A program made the translations under genes and the position numbers. Of a stretch of DNA of 64,000 bases, positions 26,581 through 34,737 are shown piece by piece. This DNA is from Bacilli bacterium (GTDB lineage: Bacteria > Bacillota_I > Bacilli_A > RF39 > UBA660): positions 3,521 to 67,520 of the forward strand of contig JAFYEA010000027.1 in NCBI GenBank assembly GCA_017544525.1, given 5' to 3'. A model generated the notes under the pieces. It ran no database searches. It worked only from the letters and a program-made list of their open reading frames with translations, and was not told the origin of the DNA. The stretch's first letter is position 1, and every line of letters begins with the position of its first letter.

Positions 26581-27318
26581 CTATTCACCACCGAATCTAA
26601 TACATGCTACTGTTATATTATCAGTCCCCCCACGCATGTTTGCTTTCATAATCATTTTTCCTACTTGATCTTCTAAATCCAAATCCCCATCATTTAATAT
26701 TTTTTCTATTTGTTCTGGAGTCATCATATTTGTTAGTCCATCACTGCATAAGAAAACACCATCAACATCTCTTTCTACATCAAAAATATCCATTTCAATT
26801 TTTTCAGCAGCACCAAGTGCTTTCATTAAAACATTCTTTTGAGGATGTACTTTAGCAGCACTCTCAGATAATTCTCCATTTTCAAGCAATATATTTACTA
26901 AAGTATGATCTTTAGTTACTTTGTATAATTTACCTTTTTTGTATACAAAACCACTTGAATCACCAATGTTACCAAATAACAGGAATTCATCTGTTATTAT
27001 TGAACATACACAAGTAGTTCCAAGTCCACTAGCATCTATATGTTCCTCAGCATACTTTAATATCTTAATATTAATCTCATCAATAATTTCTTTCAACCAA
27101 ATTACTGCTTCTTCTTTTGTTCCTATGCTTGATAATTCACTAAATCTTCTAGATAGTTCGTTTACAACTAGAGAACTTGCAACTTCTCCAGCTTTATGAC
27201 CACCCATTCCATCAGCAACTACAACTAGTCTTTCACCCTTAACATTTTCAACTATGTTTACTGAATCTTCATTGTGACTTCTTACTTTGCCAGGATCTGT
27301 TTGATAATACGCAACCAT
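26581..27318 (-). CDS. prpC: PP2C-type Ser/Thr protein phosphatase PrpC
   Basis: 245 residues. Metal-binding motifs SHNEDS, VVADGMGGHKAGE, GNIGDSSGF, LCSDGLTNM and GGTDNIT are complete. It removes phosphate from PrkC and its substrates. ATG follows AAAGGTTGTGAAAT; rlmN ends 3 nt upstream, and the stop overlaps the prkC start region. Confidence 0.96.
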   Translation of the reverse strand: MVAYYQTDPGKVRSHNEDSVNIVENVKGERLVVVADGMGGHKAGEVASSLVVNELSRRFSELSSIGTKEEAVIWLKEIIDEINIKILKYAEEHIDASGLGTTCVCSIITDEFLLFGNIGDSSGFVYKKGKLYKVTKDHTLVNILLENGELSESAAKVHPQKNVLMKALGAAEKIEMDIFDVERDVDGVFLCSDGLTNMMTPEQIEKILNDGDLDLEDQVGKMIMKANMRGGTDNITVACIRFGGE

Positions 27319-27321
27319 ATT

Positions 27322-28341
27322 TCACAACCTTTCTGCATTAGCACGCAACTGTCCGCAAGCAGCAGATAAATTTCCGCCCATTTCTTTTCTTATTGTTACA
27401 TTTACATTATTCGATTTAAGTATATCATAAAAACTTTTGATTTTAAAGTCATTACTTCTTTTCAAATCAAAATTTGATGTCTCATTATAAGGTATCAAAT
27501 TAACATACATAAGCTTACCTTTAACTAAAGAAGCTAATTCTTTTGCACACTTATCACTATCATTAATTCCTTCAAGCATTATGTATTCAATTGTTACCCT
27601 TCTATTAGTTTTAGAAATATAATAATCCAATGCTTCCATAACTTTTTCTATCTTATATGCATGATTAACTTTCATAATCTTATCTCTAATTTCATTATTC
27701 GGAGCATGTAAACTAATAGCTAAATTAACTCCTGTTTCAAGATCTGCAAATTCATATATTTTAGGAACTAATCCGCAAGTAGATATAGTTAAATGTCTTT
27801 GCCCAATATTAATCATCTTATTATTTGTAACCACTTCAATAAACCTTTTAATATTATTAAAATTATCAAAAGGTTCACCTATTCCCATTACAACAATACT
27901 ATCTATTCTAATGTTCTCATATTTGCTAACACAAATCACTTCTCCAACAATTTCTCCTAAAGTTAAATCTCTAACTTTTTTAAGTCTTCCACTTTCACAA
28001 AATGCGCATCCCATATTACATCCAACTTGACTAGATACACATAGAGAATATCCATAATCATGATTCATTAATACACATTCTATCTTATTATTATCTTTTA
28101 ACTTCAATAAATATTTATTAGCTAATTTACTCTTTTCTACTTCAATAACTTTTAAATCTTCTATAACTATATTTTCATTCAAAAAAGAAATAAGTTTTTT
28201 ACTTAAATTAGTCATTTTATTAAAATCATAAACTTTCTTTTCATACATCCATTCAATTATTTGAGTAGCATTATATTTTTTAAATCCATTTTCTACTAAA
28301 TAGTTTTCTAATTCTTTTAATGTATATTCATAAATATTCAT
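27322..28341 (-). CDS. rlmN: 23S rRNA (adenine-C2) methyltransferase RlmN
   Basis: 339 residues from ATG 28341, behind GGTGGAACAA; the longer frame starts before the -10 box. Radical SAM cluster C108-x3-C112-x2-C115 in CNMGCAFC; GIGEPFDN and C-terminal AACGQLRAN with the second catalytic Cys. It methylates A2503 of 23S rRNA and A37 of some tRNAs. First gene of rlmN-prpC-prkC-rsgA. Confidence 0.96.
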   Translation of the reverse strand: MNIYEYTLKELENYLVENGFKKYNATQIIEWMYEKKVYDFNKMTNLSKKLISFLNENIVIEDLKVIEVEKSKLANKYLLKLKDNNKIECVLMNHDYGYSLCVSSQVGCNMGCAFCESGRLKKVRDLTLGEIVGEVICVSKYENIRIDSIVVMGIGEPFDNFNNIKRFIEVVTNNKMINIGQRHLTISTCGLVPKIYEFADLETGVNLAISLHAPNNEIRDKIMKVNHAYKIEKVMEALDYYISKTNRRVTIEYIMLEGINDSDKCAKELASLVKGKLMYVNLIPYNETSNFDLKRSNDFKIKSFYDILKSNNVNVTIRKEMGGNLSAACGQLRANAERL

Positions 28342-28371
28342 TTGTTCCACCAAAATAATTATAACATAAAA

Positions 28372-28393
28372 AAACATAGAATAATCTATGTTT
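28372..28393 (-). terminator. Terminator fused to the rlmN promoter region
   Basis: Stem AAACATAGA/TCTATGTTT with 4-nt loop and seven T, then TATGTTATAAT. The -10 box of rlmN begins only 4 nt after the T run, so the -35 region lies in the terminator. Confidence 0.8.
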
Positions 28394-29171
28394 AATCTAA
28401 TTTTCTAATTAATAAATCTCTTTCACATTCAATTGCATCATTAAATCTATCATTTATTATTGCTTTTTGTCTTAATAATTTTAAATATTCTAAAGCTTTA
28501 AATCTATAATAAGCAATATCATTCATTATTTTATCCTTTGTAAATACTTTTTCTATAATTCTTTTTTGAATATCAGGATGATTATAAACATTAAAATCAA
28601 TATCCATCCAGTCTGGATAACTAGTAACATATTCTTGTTGTCCACCTGTATAATCTAAATTACTTTCATCTGTTACATATTTTCCATTATAGTATAAATC
28701 ATATTCACCATAATCATTTAATCTATGTTCTATTCTTTTAGATGCAGGCCTAGATGCAAAAATATATAATGGTACGATTCTTTCTGAATCAATTAAATTA
28801 TCAATTTGTCTTTTATTATATATTCTTCTAGCATCAAATCCTTCATTTTGTTCCATTACAATCCAATCTTCAAAATAAAACTTAGCAGCATGAATATCTT
28901 TTTCATATAATATAAAATTTGTATTTAATCGTTTTGGCTTAATACCTAATAATCTACAATCAGAGATAGTTGAATGCTCATCTTCAAATATTTCCATATC
29001 ATAATATTCACCTATTATATTCCAAAAAACATCTACACTAATGTTTTCATTTAATAGTTTTGTTAAATCATCATAACCTTTTTTATAGAGTCTATAAATA
29101 TATTCTAAATCGTTAACATTCATTCTCTTATTTATACACTTATTACTATTATCTATTAAGTTTGCTTTCAT
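28392..29171 (-). CDS. Hypothetical 259-residue protein
   Basis: Soluble, charged protein. Visible features: an N-terminal helical region (MNVNDLEYIYRLYKKGYDDLTKLL), a central mixed region with RIVPLYIFASRPASKRIEHRL, and a C-terminal helix (YYRFKALEYLKLLRQKAIINDRFNDAIECERDLL) resembling UVR-like or coiled-coil ends. TAGGAGAATTTT precedes ATG. It follows the 134-residue gene by 9 nt, so the two are co-transcribed. No family recognised. Confidence 0.7.
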   Translation of the reverse strand: MKANLIDNSNKCINKRMNVNDLEYIYRLYKKGYDDLTKLLNENISVDVFWNIIGEYYDMEIFEDEHSTISDCRLLGIKPKRLNTNFILYEKDIHAAKFYFEDWIVMEQNEGFDARRIYNKRQIDNLIDSERIVPLYIFASRPASKRIEHRLNDYGEYDLYYNGKYVTDESNLDYTGGQQEYVTSYPDWMDIDFNVYNHPDIQKRIIEKVFTKDKIMNDIAYYRFKALEYLKLLRQKAIINDRFNDAIECERDLLIRKLD

Positions 29172-29180
29172 AAAATTCTC

Positions 29181-29585
29181 CTATTTTAATGTTAATGATA
29201 AAGCACCATTTCTTATATCTTCCATTAACATTCTTTCATCTCTTAAATGATTTAATAATACTTCTTTTTCAATTACCTCTATAAAATATTCATAATGAGT
29301 CCCATATTGTGATGTAAACATTAATGGGTATACACTTAATATTTCTGCTTCTCTATAATCAGAAGCGTTTTTATCTTCTTCATTTAAACTACTTTCAATA
29401 ACAATTTCATTACTGTTTTTATCAATATATAGTTTTTCTCTCATTACAGCATTATTATGTAGTGGAAACTTAATCATATGAGAATTATCATTATCTATAT
29501 ATCTTATAATACTTTCTGGATATGTTTTACATATTCCACCACCATTTGTTGGTATTCTTCCTAAAATCAAATTATTACTTTCCAT
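29181..29585 (-). CDS. Hypothetical 134-residue protein
   Basis: No signal peptide or membrane helix. Contains GRIPTNGGGICKTYPESIIRYIDN near the N-terminus and a helical end (NHLRDERMLMEDIRNGAL). AGGAGGTTTAATA precedes ATG. First gene of a two-gene unit with 28392-29171. Not recognised. Confidence 0.65.
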   Translation of the reverse strand: MESNNLILGRIPTNGGGICKTYPESIIRYIDNDNSHMIKFPLHNNAVMREKLYIDKNSNEIVIESSLNEEDKNASDYREAEILSVYPLMFTSQYGTHYEYFIEVIEKEVLLNHLRDERMLMEDIRNGALSLTLK

Positions 29586-29649
29586 TATTAAACCTCCTAA
29601 ATAAATTAAGATATATTATATATCAAACAAAAATATTTGTAAATAAAAA

Positions 29650-29668
29650 GAAGAGATTATTTCTCTTC
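29650..29668 (-). terminator. Terminator after alaS
   Basis: Stem GAAGAGA/TCTCTTC with 5-nt loop and TTTTTATTT on the minus strand. Confidence 0.8.
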
Positions 29669-31441
29669 CATTACAACTTTTATTCTTCTTACACCAGCAG
29701 AAGATGATTCTTCTTTAACTATCTTAATATGATTTAATTCACTTGTATTCTTAACATGTGGCCCCCCACATATTTCTTTACTAATATTATCACCTATAGT
29801 ATATACAAATACTTTATCACCGTATTTTTCAATAAATGTTCCTTCAGCACCACTCTTAATAGCGTCTTCTTTATTCATTTCTTCTTTTACCACATCTAAA
29901 TGTTCATCAATATGTTTATTAACAATGTCTTCTACTTCTCTTTTTTCTTCTTCAGTCATTTTATGGTCTAATGGAAAATCAAATCTCAATCTTTCAGGTG
30001 TAATATTGCTTCCTTTTTGATATACACCCTTACCAAATATTTGCTTTAAAGCAGCTAATGTTAAATGACATATAGTATGATATTTTGTACTCATTTCACC
30101 AGTATCAGCTAGTCCTCCCTTAAATTCACCAGCTGATGCTGTTCTAGATAATTCTTGATGTTCTTTAAATTTCTTATTAAATCCATCAACATCTACTTTT
30201 AAGTTGTTTTCTTCAGCCATTTCAATAGTAAACTCAAGTGGGAATCCAAATGTATCAAATAGTTTAAATGCAGTTTCACCATTAATAGTATCTCCTTCTA
30301 AAGTAGATATTGCTTTATTAAACATTTTATATCCACTCTTTAAAGTTTTATTAAATTTATTTTCTTCATCTATTAGGCCTTTAATAATAAAATCTCTATT
30401 CTTATATAATTCACTATAATCTTCTTTATAATATTCAATTACTATATTAGCAAGATTTTCTAATATTGAATCTTCTACTCCAAGATTCTTTATATATCTA
30501 ATCATTCTTCTAATAACTCTTCTAAGTATATAACCTGCTCCTACATTAGATGGAAGTAACGCATGATCATCTCCTAATATAAATACACTAGTTCTAATAT
30601 GATCTAGAATTATTCTAAATGCTTTTAAATTATCTTCATATTTTTTACCAGTTAATTTTTCTATTTCTTTTCTTAACAATACAAATATTTCAATATCATA
30701 AACACTCTTAAGTCCATTATAAACGACAAGTGTTCTTTCAACTCCCATACCTGTATCAACATTCTTATGTTCTAATGGAGAATAACTTCCGTTTTCTGCT
30801 TTATATTGCATAAATACATCATTCCATATTTCTAAATATTTACCACAATCGCAAGCAGGACTACAATCTTTACCGCATTTTTCTTTACCAGTATCATAGA
30901 ACATTTCAGTATCTGGTCCGCAAGGTCCACTACCACTTCCAAGTTCCCACCAATTATTTTCTTTTGGTAAATAGAATATATTCTCTTCTTTTACCCCACA
31001 ATTTTTCCAAGCGTTAAAACTTACTTCATCTTTTTGTGCATCATCATTACCAGCAAATACTGAAAATGATAGTTTATCTTTTGGTATGTTTAAATACTTT
31101 TCGCTTGTTAAAAATTCATAAGACCAAGGAATCATTTCTTCTTTAAAATAATCTCCAAGTGACCAATTACCTAACATTTCAAAGAATGTTAAGTGTGATG
31201 AATCTCCTACACTTTCAATATCAGATGTTCTAATACATTTTTGTACATCTACAAGTCTTTTGCCAGATGGATGTTTTTCGCCAAGTAAATAAGGTACTAA
31301 TGGATGCATTCCAGCAGTTGTAAATAAAACAGTTCCATCATTTTCAGGTATTAAACTAGCACTAGGTATAACACTATGCCCCTTACTCTTAAAAAAATCA
31401 AAATACATATTAATTAATTCTTTTCTTGTTAACTTTTTCAT
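29657..31441 (-). CDS. alaS: Alanine-tRNA ligase, short form lacking C-Ala
   Basis: 594 residues from ATG 31441 behind TGGAGGATAT; the longer frame would start inside the T-box terminator. Class II catalytic core is intact (FTTAGMHPLVPYL, TFFEMLGNWSLGDYF, GSGSGPCGPDTEMFYD, GVERTL, GAGYILRRVIRR). An editing domain follows with zinc motifs HTICH and CGGPH. The protein ends at SSAGVRRIKVVMEE; the C-terminal oligomerisation/C-Ala region of ordinary 870-residue enzymes is missing and the linker before the editing domain is short. Regulated by an Ala T-box. Confidence 0.95.
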   Translation of the reverse strand: MKKLTRKELINMYFDFFKSKGHSVIPSASLIPENDGTVLFTTAGMHPLVPYLLGEKHPSGKRLVDVQKCIRTSDIESVGDSSHLTFFEMLGNWSLGDYFKEEMIPWSYEFLTSEKYLNIPKDKLSFSVFAGNDDAQKDEVSFNAWKNCGVKEENIFYLPKENNWWELGSGSGPCGPDTEMFYDTGKEKCGKDCSPACDCGKYLEIWNDVFMQYKAENGSYSPLEHKNVDTGMGVERTLVVYNGLKSVYDIEIFVLLRKEIEKLTGKKYEDNLKAFRIILDHIRTSVFILGDDHALLPSNVGAGYILRRVIRRMIRYIKNLGVEDSILENLANIVIEYYKEDYSELYKNRDFIIKGLIDEENKFNKTLKSGYKMFNKAISTLEGDTINGETAFKLFDTFGFPLEFTIEMAEENNLKVDVDGFNKKFKEHQELSRTASAGEFKGGLADTGEMSTKYHTICHLTLAALKQIFGKGVYQKGSNITPERLRFDFPLDHKMTEEEKREVEDIVNKHIDEHLDVVKEEMNKEDAIKSGAEGTFIEKYGDKVFVYTIGDNISKEICGGPHVKNTSELNHIKIVKEESSSAGVRRIKVVMEEK

Positions 31442-31454
31442 ATATCCTCCAAAA

Positions 31455-31643
31455 TAAAAAGAATAGTACATAAGGAGTCTTAATGACGGTACCATCCTTT
31501 ATTTAACTTATTTGTTTTATAACGAGAACAACTCGTGAGTGATTAACTCAAATAATGAAAGTAGCTTCAAATAATTTTTATATTAGTTTCCACCAAACAC
31601 TAACTCTCTATGAATAAAAAATTATTCTACTCATCTCTCAATG
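31455..31643 (-). promoter_or_regulatory. T-box riboswitch (Ala) for alaS
   Basis: Minus strand: stem I motifs GAGAGATGAGTAG and AGAGAGTTAGTG...TTGGTGGAAACTAAT; specifier GCT (Ala) at 31563-31565 in TTGAAGCTACT; T-box sequence AAAGGATGGTACCG; a 12-bp terminator AAAGGATGGTAC/GTACTATTCTTT followed by TTATTTT just before the alaS ribosome site. The T-box nucleotides lie in the terminator arm, so uncharged tRNA-Ala would favour antitermination. Confidence 0.93.
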
Positions 31644-31649
31644 AAATAA

Positions 31650-31678
31650 ATTCTATCAAATAATTTAAAAAATTTCAA
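31650..31678 (-). promoter_or_regulatory. Promoter of the alaS T-box transcript
   Basis: TTGAAA (31673-31678), 17-bp spacer, TAGAAT (31650-31655) on the minus strand, directly upstream of the T-box leader. Confidence 0.75.
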
Positions 31679-31686
31679 GTAAAAAA

Positions 31687-31709
31687 AATAACTAGTTAAA
31701 CTAGTTATT
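31687..31709 (-). terminator. Terminator after the Pro/Thr-rich membrane protein
   Basis: Stem AATAACTAGTT/AACTAGTTATT with 1-nt centre and eight T on the minus strand. Confidence 0.85.
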
Positions 31710-31712
31710 ATA

Positions 31713-32237
31713 TTACATAGGTTGATTTGTAGTATTTGTACCTTCAAATATGCTTTGTCCAGCTGTAGGAGCAACTGGTTCACTTTGAACTGGCGCTACT
31801 GGTTCTGGTGTCACTGGAGTTGCTGGTTCACTTGGAGTTGATGTGGCACTTGGATCCTCAATAATTAATGTTGGTTCATCAGATCTAACTGGTTCCTCTG
31901 GTGGTAATTGCATACCTACATTTATATCGTTTACCATTGGTTGAGTTGCTGGTTGCGCTGCCACTTCATTTCCTATAGGCATAGTTGGTCCTAGAGTTGC
32001 TGGTTCTGGTACAGCTTGAGGTGTCACTTCCGGTGTCACTGGAGCATATGTATCCACTTGAACTCCCATTGGTTCAGTTTGTGTCATGTTTGGTTGAGCA
32101 GTTTCACTTGCAGTTTGAACTTCTGGTTTTTTCTTTCTACTCCCTGCAATAAAACCTATTAATGCTATCAATAAAACAACACTTACTCCTAAAAATATAT
32201 AATAATAATCTGCTAGAAAGTTTAATACACTATCCAT
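31713..32237 (-). CDS. Membrane-anchored Pro/Thr/Glu-rich protein
   Basis: 174 residues. One N-terminal membrane helix (YIFLGVSVVLLIALIGFIAG) is followed by SRKKKPE and then a low-complexity tail rich in Pro, Thr, Val, Glu and Gln (repeats of EPV/TPVTPEP type). Positive-inside reasoning puts the tail in the cytoplasm. AAGGAGG precedes ATG. Function not recognised; the tail may be a flexible tether. Confidence 0.7.
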   Translation of the reverse strand: MDSVLNFLADYYYIFLGVSVVLLIALIGFIAGSRKKKPEVQTASETAQPNMTQTEPMGVQVDTYAPVTPEVTPQAVPEPATLGPTMPIGNEVAAQPATQPMVNDINVGMQLPPEEPVRSDEPTLIIEDPSATSTPSEPATPVTPEPVAPVQSEPVAPTAGQSIFEGTNTTNQPM

Positions 32238-32301
32238 TTTTATAGCCTCCTTATTCTATATAATATTCTACCATTATTAATTTTAGAATTCAACATTATA
32301 A

Positions 32302-32448
32302 TTAATAGTTAGATAATTTTTTTATTCTTCTATATTTTGCTGGATTCTTTTTAGCTTCTATACTAATTTTTTTTCCTTCTTCCATCATCTTTAAAAGAAT
32401 TTTTTTCTTTTCTTCTTTTTCTTTTTTATCTATAAATTTATCACTCAT
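32302..32448 (-). CDS. 48-residue Lys-rich protein coupled to zeta-like kinase
   Basis: Starts at ATG 32448, sharing ATGA with the stop of the kinase gene. 48 codons: an N-terminal helix almost entirely of Lys and Glu (KKEKEEKKK), then KMMEEGKKISIEAKKNPAKYRR and a short tail. The AAGGGATGG sequence near the kinase end can serve as ribosome site. Overlap shows translational coupling; it may be an antidote or regulator of the kinase, but epsilon-type antitoxins are normally longer and upstream. Confidence 0.7.
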   Translation of the reverse strand: MSDKFIDKKEKEEKKKILLKMMEEGKKISIEAKKNPAKYRRIKKLSNY

Positions 32449-33227
32449 TTTAACGCCATCCCTTCATTAGCAGCAATTATAGCTTCATAAGTTGCTCTTG
32501 CTTCAGCACGAGTACAAATAGGTAGCATTTTAATTGCTTCTTCTCCCTCATAAAGTGTTACATTATCATTGTTTCCAACTTTACTAAACAAACCAATTTC
32601 AGATATATCAAATAATTCATTTAATTTCGTAACTGCTCCTCTTAACTCTGAAGTAATGTATGCAAGTGTTGCAAGTGTAGCTCCTCTTCCATTTTCATTT
32701 TCTCTTTGTAAAACATTTTGATAAATAAGCACAGGATCGGCATGTATTATTTGAATTCTTATCTTAATACCTCTTTCTTCTAACATTTTAAATTTCGCTA
32801 TTGCTGCCTCGAGATTACATAAACTACCTTCAAATATAATAGTTCCGTCTGAAATCTTATGTTCTTCAAATAATGATTGAATATAAAATGATTTCCCTGC
32901 TCCTGGAACACCAGTTAAAAAAATACATTCTTTAACACTAGGATCCTTTATTTTTTCCTCAAATAATTTTTGAGCAAGCCAAGCACTTGAATTATGAACT
33001 GCTAAATCAAATTTTTTTCTTGTTTCTTTATTACGACTAAATTCTGGAAATATTTCTTTAAATAAATCCGAATTAATATATAGTCCACCATGAGATTTTT
33101 CCATAGCACAATACATTTCAATACATTTTTTTGTTTTGTTAAATGCTCTTACCCTAGCAATTTTTTGAACTATGGCTGCTTCGCCTTTCAAAGTATCTTT
33201 ATATAAAATTGGATTGATATCTTTCAT
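32445..33227 (-). CDS. Zeta-toxin-like P-loop kinase
   Basis: 260 residues. Walker A GVPGAGKS at residues 106-113, then SDGTIIFEGSL and a basic helix (QNVLQRENENGRGATLATLAYI) as in zeta/PezT-like kinases, which phosphorylate UDP-N-acetylsugars or other small molecules. The 100 residues before the P-loop are family-specific and helical. Own promoter (33263-33291); AAAGGAAG precedes ATG. Could instead be a general AAA/P-loop phosphotransferase; toxin function is not shown. Confidence 0.6.
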   Translation of the reverse strand: MKDINPILYKDTLKGEAAIVQKIARVRAFNKTKKCIEMYCAMEKSHGGLYINSDLFKEIFPEFSRNKETRKKFDLAVHNSSAWLAQKLFEEKIKDPSVKECIFLTGVPGAGKSFYIQSLFEEHKISDGTIIFEGSLCNLEAAIAKFKMLEERGIKIRIQIIHADPVLIYQNVLQRENENGRGATLATLAYITSELRGAVTKLNELFDISEIGLFSKVGNNDNVTLYEGEEAIKMLPICTRAEARATYEAIIAANEGMALK

Positions 33228-33262
33228 ATAGCATTCTTCCTTTGTTAATTATTTACACTTTT

Positions 33263-33291
33263 ATTTTACAATATTATTAACATGTATGCAA
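33263..33291 (-). promoter_or_regulatory. Promoter of the zeta-like kinase gene
   Basis: TTGCAT (33286-33291), 17-bp spacer, TAAAAT (33263-33268) on the minus strand, 36 nt before the start codon. Confidence 0.65.
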
Positions 33292-33296
33292 ATAAA

Positions 33297-33318
33297 AAGA
33301 TTAGAGTTAACTAATCTT
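33297..33318 (-). terminator. Terminator of the asnS-gatB operon
   Basis: Stem AAGATTAG/CTAATCTT, 6-nt loop, TTTTTATTT on the minus strand; overlaps the gatB stop. Confidence 0.8.
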
Positions 33319-34737
33319 TTCTATCATCTTTTGTTTCGCCTCTACAGGATTTGCTTTTCCTTTTGATTTTTTCATTACTTGACCAACTAAATAATCTAAC
33401 ATATTAGTTCTACCATTATGATAATCTTCAATTGCTTTTGAGTTTTCACTAATTACTTCATCAACTAAAGAATCAATAAGTCCTGCATCTTCAATAACTT
33501 CCATTTCATACTTCTTAACTATCTCTTTTGGAGTTAAATGTTCTTCTAACATTTTAGCAAAAACTTCTTTTCCTTGATTATTAGTTATTTTTTTATCTTC
33601 AATTAGTTTAACTAATTCATATATCATATTTGGTCTAATAAATACATCATCTATTGTTGTATCTTCACTCTTATTAACTTCAGCCAATACTTTAGTAGTA
33701 ATCCAGTTACATGCACTTTTAGGATCACATCCTAAACTTACACATTCCTCAAAATAATCTGATATTTTTTTACTTTTAACAAGTACTCCTGCATCATATT
33801 CACTCAAATTATATTCTTTAATATATTTTTCTTTCCTTTGTGGTGCTAACATTGGAATACTTTTTCTTATTGATTCTTTAAATTCTTCTGTTATTCTATA
33901 TCTAGGTATATTTGGTTCAGTAAAATATTTATAATCAATAGCATCTGCTTTACTTCTCATACGAATAGTAGTTCCACTTTCATCATCCCATCTTCTTGTT
34001 TCTTGAACTACTTCATCATATCTACCAGATTCTTTTAATTCACTTTGTCTTTTTATTTCATATTCAATAGTTTTTCTAATAGCATCAAAACTATTAACAT
34101 TCTTAGTTTCTACTTTTGTACCAAGTTCTGTATCATTTTCATCCATTATAGAAACATTAACATCTGCTCTTATTTGACCTCTTTTTGTATCACAATCAGA
34201 TATATCAGTATATTGATATATACTTCTCATTGCTTCTAAAAAAGCAAGTGCTTCATCGGCAGAGTTTAAACATGGTTCAGTTACTAATTCTAGTAATGGA
34301 ACTCCTGCTCTATTATAATCAATTGTTGAAGTATTATAATAATGATCTAAAGATGCAGCATCCTCTTCTAAATGTATATCATGAATTAATACTTCTTTTT
34401 CTTTACCGTTAACATCAATTACCAATTTTCCTTTAGTACCTACCGGATTAAAGAATTGTGTTATTTGGAATCCTTTTGGTAAATCTGGATAGAAATAATT
34501 TTTTCTATCAAATTCCATATAATCTGGTATTTTACAATTTAATATCATTGCTGCTTCAACAGCTTTTCTAACACATTCTTTATTAACCATAGGAAGTGTC
34601 CCAGGGAATCCTAAATCTAATGGCCTAACATTTTCATTAGACTTTTTAGAATAACCATTAATAGCATCAGAGAACACTTTTGTATGTGACTTCATTTCAC
34701 AGTGAAATTCCAGTCCAATAACTGCTTTGTATGCCAT
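33307..34737 (-). CDS. gatB: Asp/Glu-tRNA amidotransferase subunit B
   Basis: 476 residues. GatB motifs: IGLEFHCEMKSHTKVFS, FPGTLPMVN, DRKNYFYPDLPKG, HLEEDAASL, DYNRAGVPLLELVTEP, followed by the YqeY-like tail domain. It binds misacylated tRNA and activates it with ATP. ATG overlaps the gatA stop (TAATG). With asnS present, the complex probably serves Gln-tRNA synthesis. Confidence 0.97.
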   Translation of the reverse strand: MAYKAVIGLEFHCEMKSHTKVFSDAINGYSKKSNENVRPLDLGFPGTLPMVNKECVRKAVEAAMILNCKIPDYMEFDRKNYFYPDLPKGFQITQFFNPVGTKGKLVIDVNGKEKEVLIHDIHLEEDAASLDHYYNTSTIDYNRAGVPLLELVTEPCLNSADEALAFLEAMRSIYQYTDISDCDTKRGQIRADVNVSIMDENDTELGTKVETKNVNSFDAIRKTIEYEIKRQSELKESGRYDEVVQETRRWDDESGTTIRMRSKADAIDYKYFTEPNIPRYRITEEFKESIRKSIPMLAPQRKEKYIKEYNLSEYDAGVLVKSKKISDYFEECVSLGCDPKSACNWITTKVLAEVNKSEDTTIDDVFIRPNMIYELVKLIEDKKITNNQGKEVFAKMLEEHLTPKEIVKKYEMEVIEDAGLIDSLVDEVISENSKAIEDYHNGRTNMLDYLVGQVMKKSKGKANPVEAKQKMIEKIS

